Source: Bacteroidota bacterium (lineage in GTDB: Bacteria > Bacteroidota > Bacteroidia > Chitinophagales > Chitinophagaceae). Taken from it: a DNA stretch of 64,000 bases. A program made the position numbers and the translations under genes. The notes under the pieces were generated by a model. The model was not told the origin of the DNA, did no database searches, and was given only the letters and a program-made list of their open reading frames with translations. Positions 39,661 to 48,807 of this stretch are shown piece after piece (within the stretch, counting starts at the first letter, position 1; each line of letters starts with the position of its first letter). Location: contig PSRI01000138.1 in assembly GCA_003175935.1 (NCBI GenBank), forward strand, positions 1-64,000, read 5' to 3'.

Positions 39661-41819
39661 GCCGGGTTGTCTATACCAACATAAAGATCATCAGATCGCT
39701 CAGGAAAAATTGTAGTCACATTATCTTTCCGGGGAGCGCCATTGGTATTAATAATTACAACTCCATTTTGTCCCTTAACTCCAAACTTATTAATCGCATC
39801 AGCTTCTTTAAGCACTGTAACTTCAACAACATCTTTTGGATCAAACAAAGAATTCGGGTCGTCTGTATACATTTCTTTTCCATCAACGATATACAAAACA
39901 TTTTTTGGAGTTTTATTTGCTGTATTTAAAGCAGGATTTTTCAATGTAATTGCAATTACTCCATATTTTGCCCTTTGGCCATATTGTTTAGTGGCGGGAC
40001 CATCTTTATAAACTTCAATCTGCAATATATCTTCAGCTTTGATTTGGTTAAGATCAAAACTTTCAGGCATGACTTTCTTATCGATTATAATTATTGGCTT
40101 GCCTTTCATGCTGGTGGGTTGATCTAATGAATGAGGAACCAGGCCACCTTTTTCTGCATCAGACAAACTCATGAACTCCTGCTTGCCATTATTATAAGTG
40201 ACGATTACATTTCCGTCCACTGTGAAATCCATGAATTTGATTTTTTTGTTGGCCCAAACAGCAGGTACTGAATCCGCGCCTGTTGTTGTACCATAGTTGA
40301 CGCTGGAGTTAGGAATAGCATTTGACACATATTTTTCAACCGACGCCAGAATCTTCCTGGCAATAATTTCCTGGTTCTTTTCATTCATGATGAATTTCGT
40401 ATCAACGGGATTAGTCAGGTAGCCACACTCAATTAATATGGAAGGATAACTAATCCCCGGTGCATCCAGAACCCATATTCCCTCCTCCATTCTTTTTCTT
40501 AGTATAGATGAGGTTCTATATACATCCTTCATTTGGTCAATGAAGAACCCACCAAGCATTGCGCTGGAGGCTTCAATGTTTTTATTTTTTGAGGATACAT
40601 AAACAACAAACCCCGAACTATCTGTTTCATTTTTGAGTTGTGGACTGGTTGTATTTACATGAAGAGAAACAAAGGCATCAGCGCCAACGGAGGTGGCATA
40701 AGTCTGGCGCTGCCTCACATCCATCGTTTCATCTTTATCCCTGGTGAGCAAAATAGCTATCTTGTCATTCCTGTTTAGCTCCTTCACTTTTTTGGCAATC
40801 GCGAGGTTTATATCTTTTTCGATCGCACCATTTGCGCCTCTCGCTCCATAATCATCTCCGCCATGCCCGGCATCGATGATAATAGTAACGGTCCTGGACA
40901 GGGGACCGGGATTGTAAAAAGTGCTGGTAATCTCTGCTTTTTTTGTTTTTAAAGTAAAAGCAACAAAAACTAATGTTAGCAACGGCAGTACGAGGATCCG
41001 GCTAAAATAATTGACCCTGGTGTTTTTCATTTTTGTGAGCATAAGTAAGCGGCGTTTAATAGGTGAATAAAAGAAATAATTGTTGAGATTGAACTGGTGA
41101 CGCGGGTAAACCGATTGCAATATCATAGCAGCGAAAGCTGCTGTATCATGTTGATCGAGTGATTTACTATCTGCAATAAATTCATGAATCATATTCAATT
41201 CTCTCCTGATAAGCCAGAAGATGGGATTGCTCCAGAAAAATAATAGTACAAGGTTCAGGAATAATTTGTCCCAGCTGTGCCTTTCGCGAACATGTGCCAG
41301 CTCATGCCTGAATATTTGCTGACCGGTTTCTGAATTGATTTCAATATTCCTGTTCCAAAAAATATAATTGAAGAAAGAAAAGGGGGTACCCTTCGCTTCT
41401 GTATTTACAAAATTGATTTCATGAATTTTTTGAGTGTGATTTTTCGAAGCCAGCTTGTAGACCGTCCAAAGCGTATGACAGAAAAGTATGATGAATATGA
41501 AGCAAACAATTCCATATCCCATGGCCAATAATTGTTCAGATGAAACCTGGAAACCTGAATTTCGGCTTGCTTCCGAAACAATCTCGTCGCCACTTGAAAC
41601 TGCAGTAAGCAAATGGATAACCCGGCTGTCATCCCTTCCTGGTTGATGCAAAATATTTATTCTGATCAGGGGTAAGGTGAGGGATAATATCACAGAAAAA
41701 AGGAGATAAAAGCGATTCCAGTGATGGAAGACTTTATTATGCAGAGCCAAACGATAATAACCATAAAGGATACCAGAGCAAATCACGACTTTAAGCAAAT
41801 AATACAGCAGCGTTACCAT
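39651..41819 (-). CDS. BlaR1-like M56 metallopeptidase fused to N-acetylmuramoyl-L-alanine amidase (Amidase_3) and two TonB-plug-like modules
   Basis: TM segments; RHELAHVRERHS (HExxH) and EFIADSKSL; then IIIDAGHGGDDYGARG, AIEKDINLA, SLHVNT, SILIECGYLTN amidase motifs; then EDILQIEVYKDGPATKQYGQRAKYGVIAITLK and KDVVEVTVLKEADAINKFGVKGQNGVVIINT. Confidence 0.88.
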   Translation of the reverse strand: MVTLLYYLLKVVICSGILYGYYRLALHNKVFHHWNRFYLLFSVILSLTLPLIRINILHQPGRDDSRVIHLLTAVSSGDEIVSEASRNSGFQVSSEQLLAMGYGIVCFIFIILFCHTLWTVYKLASKNHTQKIHEINFVNTEAKGTPFSFFNYIFWNRNIEINSETGQQIFRHELAHVRERHSWDKLFLNLVLLFFWSNPIFWLIRRELNMIHEFIADSKSLDQHDTAAFAAMILQSVYPRHQFNLNNYFFYSPIKRRLLMLTKMKNTRVNYFSRILVLPLLTLVFVAFTLKTKKAEITSTFYNPGPLSRTVTIIIDAGHGGDDYGARGANGAIEKDINLAIAKKVKELNRNDKIAILLTRDKDETMDVRQRQTYATSVGADAFVSLHVNTTSPQLKNETDSSGFVVYVSSKNKNIEASSAMLGGFFIDQMKDVYRTSSILRKRMEEGIWVLDAPGISYPSILIECGYLTNPVDTKFIMNEKNQEIIARKILASVEKYVSNAIPNSSVNYGTTTGADSVPAVWANKKIKFMDFTVDGNVIVTYNNGKQEFMSLSDAEKGGLVPHSLDQPTSMKGKPIIIIDKKVMPESFDLNQIKAEDILQIEVYKDGPATKQYGQRAKYGVIAITLKNPALNTANKTPKNVLYIVDGKEMYTDDPNSLFDPKDVVEVTVLKEADAINKFGVKGQNGVVIINTNGAPRKDNVTTIFPERSDDLYVGIDNPAHY

Positions 41820-41864
41820 AATATTGAATTCGTTTTGGGTCCAGAATAGATCACTCCAAATTGA

Positions 41865-42224
41865 TTAGCGTTGTTTTTTCAATTCTTTCAGTAATTGTTC
41901 CAACTCTTCAAGACTCAGATTATTTTCTTTAACCATAAAAGACACGGCATTACTAAATGAGCCTTCAAAATAACTCTTCACAATCGTCTTCATGGTCGAC
42001 TTTGAATAGGCTTCCTTACTTACTAAGGGATAGTACTGGTGAGTTCTTCCAAAAACATGTATGCCTACAAATTCCTTTTCAACCAGTATCTTAATCACCG
42101 TGGCTACAGTGTTCTGGTGAGGCTTTGGATTGGGGAGCTCATCAATGATTTCGCGTAGAAAAGCTTTGTCCAGTTTCCAAATCACCTGCATAATTTGTTC
42201 TTCCGACTTAGTTAAATTCTTCAT
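41865..42224 (-). CDS. BlaI/MecI/CopY-family transcriptional repressor
   Basis: LTKSEEQIMQVIWKLDKAFLREIIDELPNPKPHQNTVATVIKILVEKEFV winged helix; upstream of M56 gene. Confidence 0.93.
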   Translation of the reverse strand: MKNLTKSEEQIMQVIWKLDKAFLREIIDELPNPKPHQNTVATVIKILVEKEFVGIHVFGRTHQYYPLVSKEAYSKSTMKTIVKSYFEGSFSNAVSFMVKENNLSLEELEQLLKELKKQR

Positions 42225-42250
42225 GAGTTGTGTAAAATTGATTCATGAAA

Positions 42251-42281
42251 CAAACATAAAACTAAAAATTTAGTTTTACAA
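42251..42281 (-). promoter_or_regulatory. blaI promoter with embedded palindromic operator
   Basis: Minus strand: TTG (42281-42279), 20-nt spacer, TATGTTTG (42258-42251). Palindrome AAAACTAAA-AA-TTTAGTTTT (42258-42277) fills the spacer. Confidence 0.65.
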
Positions 42282-42388
42282 CTATTTTTTTAGTTTTTAG
42301 AAAATTTTAGAATTTTTGTGGACAGGTTAGTGGAAAGTATCCTTTATTTGCAAGAGGTTATACTGTAATTTTGATACCAACAATCTAA

Positions 42389-43084
42389 TTGTACATGTCT
42401 GAAGTTATTTTGGAATTGCAACATGCTAATATCTACCAGGGGAATTCTTTGATTCTTCAGGACGTAAATATTTCTGTTCACAAAGGAGAGTTTGTTTACC
42501 TGGTTGGTAAGACTGGCACAGGAAAGAGCAGTTTGCTTAAAACGCTTTATGGCGAATTGAAATTAAAGGAAGGTGATGGATCAGTGGTTGGGCATAATCT
42601 TAGGAATATGGACTGGAAAAAAATTCCTTTTCTCAGAAGAAACCTGGGTATTGTTTTCCAGGATTTTCAATTACTCACAGATCGCAATGTGCACGATAAT
42701 TTAAAATTTGTTTTGAAGGCAACGGGTTGGAAAGATGAAAAACTGGTTGAAGAAAAAATAAATGATGTGTTGGATAAGGTTGGTTTGAGAACCAAAGGGT
42801 TTAAATTTCCCTTTGAGCTTTCCGGTGGTGAACAACAAAGGGTGGATGTTGCGAGGGCGCTACTCAATTCTCCCAAATTAATTTTGGCCGATGAGCCTAC
42901 CGGAAACCTGGATCCTGAAACTTCTGATGAAATCATGCAGCTCCTGTTCCATATTTGTAAGGACTACGGCACAACAATTATTATGGCTACGCATGATTAT
43001 ATGGTGATCAATAAATTTCCTGCAAGAACCATCAAAACGGAGAGGGGCAGGGTAGTGGATAATGCTACCATATCCATCGAATAA
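42389..43084 (+). CDS. ftsE: Cell-division ABC transporter ATP-binding protein
   Basis: VGKTGTGKSSLLKTLYGE Walker A, LSGGEQQRVDVARAL signature, LILADEPTGNLDP Walker B. Confidence 0.85.
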   Translation: MYMSEVILELQHANIYQGNSLILQDVNISVHKGEFVYLVGKTGTGKSSLLKTLYGELKLKEGDGSVVGHNLRNMDWKKIPFLRRNLGIVFQDFQLLTDRNVHDNLKFVLKATGWKDEKLVEEKINDVLDKVGLRTKGFKFPFELSGGEQQRVDVARALLNSPKLILADEPTGNLDPETSDEIMQLLFHICKDYGTTIIMATHDYMVINKFPARTIKTERGRVVDNATISIE

Positions 43085-44195
43085 GCCTTTCTGCATTTAT
43101 TCTGTTATCATATATTTTTTGCAAGAGTCCGTTTCGCAAGTGGATTTCTTCTTCAGTGAAAGGCTGGTGGTATAATTGAATGAGGATGGATTTGAATCCT
43201 GCAGAATTTCCTGCAATATGACAGGCCGTTTCAAGTCCGCTTCCATTTACCATCGAATCATTGGCGATACAATGTCTGCCACAAAAAACTGCATTTAGCA
43301 GTTTGAATTTTACACCTGTATTATTAAAAGACGGAAGGACATGTATGTGTGCTTTTGAAATCAAATCCTGCATTTCTTCTCCTGAAGGATTTTCCAGCAA
43401 GCAAAAATTCGATTTTTTCCTGGTAAGGGACTTCAATCGGCTTCCTGGATTTTTTCCCGCAATTACAAAAGGAATCTCTAAATCATTAAAAACTTCGTCC
43501 ATGAGCCAGGTGGCAGCCTTCTCGTTTTCGGGAACAGATAGATTCCCGTGATATAAACAAAAAGACCCCATGCCATCTTTTGACATCACATGGTTCCACG
43601 GAATAAATGCCGGGAGATAAGAAATATTACCAGAACCAAATTCACTTTGAAATTCCGCTTTATCTAATTCAGAAATTGCCAGAATTTTTTCGGCTTTTGC
43701 AATGACTCTTTTTTCATATTTTCTCAATAGCCTGCTTTCGTTCCAGTAGTAAAATTTTTTTAATAAATGAGATGAACTTTTTCTCAGGTGGTCATAGTAT
43801 TTGTATTCTACATTATGGAGCCTGAGTATAACTTTGCGGTTCTTAAGTCTGTCCTGATCGAGAAAATAACTGCAATGAATTCCTTCGAGCAAAATTGGAA
43901 ATTCATCGCGTGAAAGGTTTGTAAGAAGTTCCTCATTGCCCCTTGAGCAAACTATGTACGGATATTTATGAGAGAATCCCCGATGACCAACATTTCTTGG
44001 ATAATAGTTTACTGATTCGCAATATTTATTCAATTCGTTCTGTATGCCCCTTCCATATTCGAAACAATGAAGGTGTATCCGCACATTTTGCTGTGAAAGA
44101 TTTTTGATTGTATAAAACATTTCGAATGCACCGCCATAGTCGGGTGGGTAAGGCACATCCAGGCAAACAATATGTATTTGTTTTTCGTTACTCAA
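43065..44195 (-). CDS. Glycosyltransferase (GT4-like)
   Basis: VCLDVPYPPDYGGAFEMFYTIKNLSQ N-terminus; AHIHVLPSFNNTGVKFKLLNAVFCGRHCIAND C-terminal GT-B signature. Confidence 0.78.
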   Translation of the reverse strand: MSNEKQIHIVCLDVPYPPDYGGAFEMFYTIKNLSQQNVRIHLHCFEYGRGIQNELNKYCESVNYYPRNVGHRGFSHKYPYIVCSRGNEELLTNLSRDEFPILLEGIHCSYFLDQDRLKNRKVILRLHNVEYKYYDHLRKSSSHLLKKFYYWNESRLLRKYEKRVIAKAEKILAISELDKAEFQSEFGSGNISYLPAFIPWNHVMSKDGMGSFCLYHGNLSVPENEKAATWLMDEVFNDLEIPFVIAGKNPGSRLKSLTRKKSNFCLLENPSGEEMQDLISKAHIHVLPSFNNTGVKFKLLNAVFCGRHCIANDSMVNGSGLETACHIAGNSAGFKSILIQLYHQPFTEEEIHLRNGLLQKIYDNRINAERLIRWIW

Positions 44196-45286
44196 CGAAA
44201 GATATTTTTATAAAACGCGATCAATTTTATCTCTTCGGTTTGCCAGTTCAGAACCTGCTTCGCTTTTCTGCAATTTTCCTTAAGTCTTTTATATAAAACC
44301 TGATCCTGAAGCAAATTGTTCGCTGCCCTCGATATTTCTTCCTGGGTGGGTTCTTTAATAAGGAGTCCAATTTCGAATTTTTCATTAATCTGGTGGTAAC
44401 AGGGATAATCCACACAAACCTGGGGAATTTCAGCGTGGATGTAGTCGAAAAACCGATTCGCCAAAGAATAGTAGTTACTTAGCCCGTTATTTTCAAACAG
44501 GGTCATTCCAATTTTTGCTTCTGCAGTAATTTTTTTTAAATCAGTGGGTTTTAATTTTCCTTCAAATTTTATTTTATTCTCCAGGCCCAGATTCTGGACC
44601 AAATTTTTGGACTGTTCCAAAAAATTTCCATCCCCATAAATTTTGAGAATAGAATTTACATCTTTCATAGCAGGAATCAGTGTTTCAAAACTTCTTCCTT
44701 CGTTTACTGCTCCCTGGTAGATAATGAAACCCTGTCCATCTTCCTGTGGCCTTTCCATTTCCTTTAACCTGGGTACATTTTTTATGGTCTCATAACTCAG
44801 ACCGTACATCTTCCTGAATTCTTCAGCTATCATTTCATTCACGGTATAACCATGCCTGAATTTGGGAACAGTGAATTTTTCAATTCGTTTCCAAATTTTA
44901 TGTATCATGGGACGCGATACTACTTCTTTCATTTCACAAAAAAGTTCGTGGGCATCGTAAACTCTTGGTATTCGTTTGATTTTTGAAATGAAATAACAGG
45001 GCAAAATGGTATCCAGGTCAATGGCGCATATCAGGTCAATTTTTCTGAAAAGCAAAAAGAAAAACAATTTGAAATTGTATTCCAGGTAGGCAATTTTCCC
45101 TTTTTTAAAAATGCAGGTGAGTCTTATTTGTCTGAATGTTGTTGTAAATAACTCTGGAGAATCTTTCCATTTTCTTCCTACAAGGATTACATCGTATGCA
45201 GCGGCCTGAAGGGAATTACAGATTCTTTGCATCCGCTGATCGAATACCAGCTCATTGGTAACCGTAAAATAGATTTTCTTCACCAA
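44192..45286 (-). CDS. Glycosyltransferase (GT4-like)
   Basis: GB-fold-like IYQGAVNEGRSFETLIPAMKDV ... IYGDGNFLEQSKNLVQNLGLENKIKFEGKL; 4-nt ATGA overlap with next glycosyltransferase. Confidence 0.82.
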   Translation of the reverse strand: MVKKIYFTVTNELVFDQRMQRICNSLQAAAYDVILVGRKWKDSPELFTTTFRQIRLTCIFKKGKIAYLEYNFKLFFFLLFRKIDLICAIDLDTILPCYFISKIKRIPRVYDAHELFCEMKEVVSRPMIHKIWKRIEKFTVPKFRHGYTVNEMIAEEFRKMYGLSYETIKNVPRLKEMERPQEDGQGFIIYQGAVNEGRSFETLIPAMKDVNSILKIYGDGNFLEQSKNLVQNLGLENKIKFEGKLKPTDLKKITAEAKIGMTLFENNGLSNYYSLANRFFDYIHAEIPQVCVDYPCYHQINEKFEIGLLIKEPTQEEISRAANNLLQDQVLYKRLKENCRKAKQVLNWQTEEIKLIAFYKNIFR

Positions 45287-45415
45287 AAGGATTTGAAAGG
45301 CGGTTTAAGATAGGCAGAATTCTAACGCATAATAAGCTGCAAATTTATTTGTAATCTCAAAAAGTAAATCATCGGGATTTATTTATTATGATTGTACAAA
45401 ATTTTAAGCTTCCAA

Positions 45416-45931
45416 ATGGAAAATTACGCAACTAGTCCCGTTATAACTCCGGCTCCTCAGCGACCTGTTTTGCTGACCATACTGTGCATCCTAACTTTTT
45501 TGGGAAGCAGTTGGGGAATTATTGGTGGCTTTACAAACTATATAACTGCAGACACAGCTTCCCAAATTGCTCAGAAAGCTATAGATGATGCCCGTGAACG
45601 TGCAGATGTCTCTTCAAACAGCGAAGGAGCCAGAATCACTGATAAGGTGACTAACGCCCTTGAGGAAACCTTAAAACCCGAGAATATTCGAGTGAATGCG
45701 ATTTTTAAGGTGATTAGTTGCATTTTGAACATTATTGGGGCATTTCTAATGATTAAGCTGATGCGCGCCGGATTCTGGGTTTATGTCCTCGGAACCCTTG
45801 TAGGAGTGGTTGGCGTTTTTACGGCTTACGGGGTCCATAGCATTGTTGGACTGTTCCTGAGTTCAGGAGCTACTTTTGTGGGAATTTTATTTGTCGTTCT
45901 TTATAGCCTGAATCTCAAGGTTCTAAAATAA
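45416..45931 (+). CDS. Hypothetical multi-pass membrane protein
   Basis: TM segments VLLTILCILTFLGSSWGIIGGF, AIFKVISCILNIIGAFLMI, FWVYVLGTLVGVVGVFTAYGVHSI. Confidence 0.65.
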   Translation: MENYATSPVITPAPQRPVLLTILCILTFLGSSWGIIGGFTNYITADTASQIAQKAIDDARERADVSSNSEGARITDKVTNALEETLKPENIRVNAIFKVISCILNIIGAFLMIKLMRAGFWVYVLGTLVGVVGVFTAYGVHSIVGLFLSSGATFVGILFVVLYSLNLKVLK

Positions 45932-45991
45932 AAGCACTGCTTTAAATCCTTCCTATCGCATTGGGTATTCATACGTTATGAAAGATTTACT

Positions 45992-46021
45992 TTTGTACTT
46001 AACTGTTTTTCCCTACCTTTG
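45992..46021 (+). promoter_or_regulatory. Bacteroidota-type promoter upstream of rpsO
   Basis: TTTG (45992-45995), 18-nt spacer, TACCTTTG (46014-46021). Confidence 0.7.
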
Positions 46022-46071
46022 CCGCCGAAATTCGAGATATAATATTGGGATGTTTTAAAAATTAGTTTGAG

Positions 46072-46344
46072 ATGCCAACTTTAATCGCTGACAAAAAAAA
46101 GAAAATCTTTGCTGACTTTGGTGGAAACGAAAAGAATACCGGTTCTATCGAAGGTCAAATCGCCTCATTAACTGAGCGCATTAACCACATTTCTGAACAC
46201 CTTCAGTCCAACAAAAAAGACTTCGCAACACATCGCGGACTCATGCAACTGGTTGGTCAAAGAAAGAGATTGCTGACTTACCTAAGCAAGCAAAACCTCC
46301 AGGGTTATCGTGCTTTGATTGAAAAACTTGGAATTAGAAAATAA
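46072..46344 (+). CDS. rpsO: 30S ribosomal protein S15
   Basis: GSIEGQIASLTERINHISEHLQSNKKDFATHRGLMQLVGQRKRLLTYL. Confidence 0.97.
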   Translation: MPTLIADKKKKIFADFGGNEKNTGSIEGQIASLTERINHISEHLQSNKKDFATHRGLMQLVGQRKRLLTYLSKQNLQGYRALIEKLGIRK

Positions 46345-46365
46345 GTGAATCAATGATAGTTCGCA

Positions 46366-46400
46366 ATTCCCAACTGGTTTTACCGTTGGGAATCGTGCTT
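46366..46400 (+). terminator. Hairpin between rpsO and pnp
   Basis: ATTCCCAAC ... GTTGGGAAT followed by CGTGCTTTTATTG. Confidence 0.6.
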
Positions 46401-46500
46401 TTATTGATTGAGATATTTATTCATTAACTACAGGATTTACTGAATTCCAAATTCATTTCCCTCCCGTTTGTAAACAGTAAATCAAAAATTATTTCAAATT

Positions 46501-48672
46501 ATGCTTTCTCAACCTACAAACACATCATTTGATCTGGGTGGTGGAAGAATTGTAACCATTGAAACAGGTAAGCTTGCCCGTCAGGCTGATGGTTCGGTTA
46601 CAGTGCGCCAGGGCAATTGCATTTTGCTTGCTACTGTTGTCGCAAATAAAGAGCCGAAAGAAGGACAGGATTTCTTTCCTCTTTCTGTTGATTACATGGA
46701 AAAATTTGCATCTGCCGGAAGAATTCCCGGATCATTCTTTAAACGTGAAGGCAGATTAAGTGATTACGAAGTATTGATCAGCCGCCTGGTTGACCGCGCT
46801 CTTCGCCCACTTTTCCCTGAAGATTATTTTTGTGATGTTCAGGTGATCATAACCCTCGTTTCAAGTGACAGCGAAGTAGTGCCTGATGCACTTGCCTGTC
46901 TGGCTGCATCTGCGGCTCTTGCCGTTTCAGATGTTCCCATCAAAGAAGTGATTTCTGAAGTGAGAATTGGACGTATTGATGGCGAATACATCGTGAACCC
47001 AAGCCGTACCCAATTAGCAAAAGCAGATATGGACTTCATCATCGCAGCAACTGAAAAGAACCTAATGATGGTGGAAGGTGAATCTCAGCAATGTTCAGAA
47101 GAAGATTTGGTTAAGGCTCTGGAAATTGCACATGAAGCAATTAAAATTCAAATCGCGGCTCAAAAAGAATTGAGAGCCAAATTAGGAATCAACTCCAAAC
47201 GCGATTATACTAAGCCAGTACAGAATGAAGAAATTCAGCAAAAAGTAATTGCTGTTGCCACGGATAAAGTAAATCAGATTTCAAGATCAGGCACCAGTAA
47301 AAACGAAAGATCCGAAGCATTCGACGCCGTGAAAGATGAAGTGATTGCTGCTCTCGGTGAAGAAGCTACTGACGCAGATAAAAAGCTCGCAAAAAAATAT
47401 TACGAGGACCTGAAATGGGAGCTGGTTAGAAATATGATCCTGGATGACAGGATCAGGCTGGATGGCAGAAAACTTGAAGATGTTAGACCTCTCAGTATGG
47501 AAGTCGATATTCTTCCAACTCCTCACGGATCTGCCTTGTTTACCAGAGGTGAAACACAGGCTTTATCAACTGTAACTTTAGGAACTCCACTTGATTCTTT
47601 ACTTGTTGAAAGTGCTGCGACATCCGACTACGCAAAATTCATCCTCCATTATAACTTTCCACCATTTTCTACCGGCGAAGTGAAATTTTTGAGAGCGCCG
47701 GGCAGAAGAGAAGTTGGCCACGGTAACCTTGCCATGCGTTCTTTAAAACAAATGATGCCAGGTAACGATTACCCATACACGGTGAGAATTGTAAGTGATA
47801 TTTTAGAATCGAACGGTTCATCATCCATGGCGACTGTTTGCGCAGGATCACTCGCACTTATGGATGCTGGTGTACCAGTTCCTAAACACGTAAGTGGCGT
47901 TGCCATGGGATTGATTACTCGTCCTGCTGATAATAAATATGCCATTCTTACTGACATCCTTGGTGATGAAGATCATCTGGGTGATATGGATTTTAAAGTA
48001 ACCGGAACACGTGAAGGAATTTGCGGAGTTCAAATGGATATCAAAGTGGATGGACTTAGCATGTCAACCATGAGGGAAGCACTTGAACAGGCAAGAAAAG
48101 GTCGTCTGCATATTTTAGATGCTATGTATGCTGCAATGCCTGCTGCACGTGAAGAAGTGAAGCCGCATGCTCCGCGCATGGAGAAATTGTTCATCGACAA
48201 AGAATTTATTGGTGCTGTAATCGGACCACAAGGAAAAGTGATCCAGGAAATTCAAAGGTCTACTGGTACAACAATCAATATTGAAGAAGTGGGTAATGTT
48301 GGAGAAGTAAGCATTTTCTCTCCGGCAAAAGAAGGGTTGGATAAAGCTGTAGCATGGATTAAAGGAATTGTAGCAGTTCCTTCAGTGGGAGATGTGTATG
48401 AAGCAACTGTGAAGAGCATTAAAGAATTCGGCGCCTTTGTTGAATTCCTTCCTGGTAAGCAGGGTCTCCTTCACATTAGTGAAATCAGCTGGAAGAGACT
48501 GGAGAGTATGGAAGGTGTATTGAAAGAAGGTGATGTGGTTAAAGTAAAATTGATTGGAGTTGATCACAAGACAGGTAAATTTAAGTTGAGCAGAAAAGTG
48601 TTGATGCCAAAACCTGAAATGGCACCAAGGCCAAGACCAGCAGAACCTGGAAAGCCTGAAGCTACTAATTAA
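46501..48672 (+). CDS. pnp: Polyribonucleotide nucleotidyltransferase
   Basis: FFPLSVDYMEKFASAGRIPGSFFKREGR, LRAPGRREVGHGNLA, KH and S1 domains (IGPQGKVIQEIQ; VKSIKEFGAFVEFLPGKQGLLHISEI). Confidence 0.97.
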   Translation: MLSQPTNTSFDLGGGRIVTIETGKLARQADGSVTVRQGNCILLATVVANKEPKEGQDFFPLSVDYMEKFASAGRIPGSFFKREGRLSDYEVLISRLVDRALRPLFPEDYFCDVQVIITLVSSDSEVVPDALACLAASAALAVSDVPIKEVISEVRIGRIDGEYIVNPSRTQLAKADMDFIIAATEKNLMMVEGESQQCSEEDLVKALEIAHEAIKIQIAAQKELRAKLGINSKRDYTKPVQNEEIQQKVIAVATDKVNQISRSGTSKNERSEAFDAVKDEVIAALGEEATDADKKLAKKYYEDLKWELVRNMILDDRIRLDGRKLEDVRPLSMEVDILPTPHGSALFTRGETQALSTVTLGTPLDSLLVESAATSDYAKFILHYNFPPFSTGEVKFLRAPGRREVGHGNLAMRSLKQMMPGNDYPYTVRIVSDILESNGSSSMATVCAGSLALMDAGVPVPKHVSGVAMGLITRPADNKYAILTDILGDEDHLGDMDFKVTGTREGICGVQMDIKVDGLSMSTMREALEQARKGRLHILDAMYAAMPAAREEVKPHAPRMEKLFIDKEFIGAVIGPQGKVIQEIQRSTGTTINIEEVGNVGEVSIFSPAKEGLDKAVAWIKGIVAVPSVGDVYEATVKSIKEFGAFVEFLPGKQGLLHISEISWKRLESMEGVLKEGDVVKVKLIGVDHKTGKFKLSRKVLMPKPEMAPRPRPAEPGKPEATN

Positions 48673-48711
48673 GAAACCAGGTTGGAATATTCCAACGAAT
48701 TGAATAAGTAG

Positions 48712-48772
48712 AACCATCAGTTCAGACCGATCCTTAGAAATAAAATTGGTCCTGATTGATGGTTTTTTCTTT
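48712..48772 (+). terminator. Intrinsic terminator after pnp
   Basis: AACCATCA ... TGATGGTT outer stem with additional inner pairing, followed by TTTTCTTTT. Confidence 0.75.
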
Positions 48773-48807
48773 TACTGATTTAGAAACTACCTTTTTCAAG
48801 CGACTGC

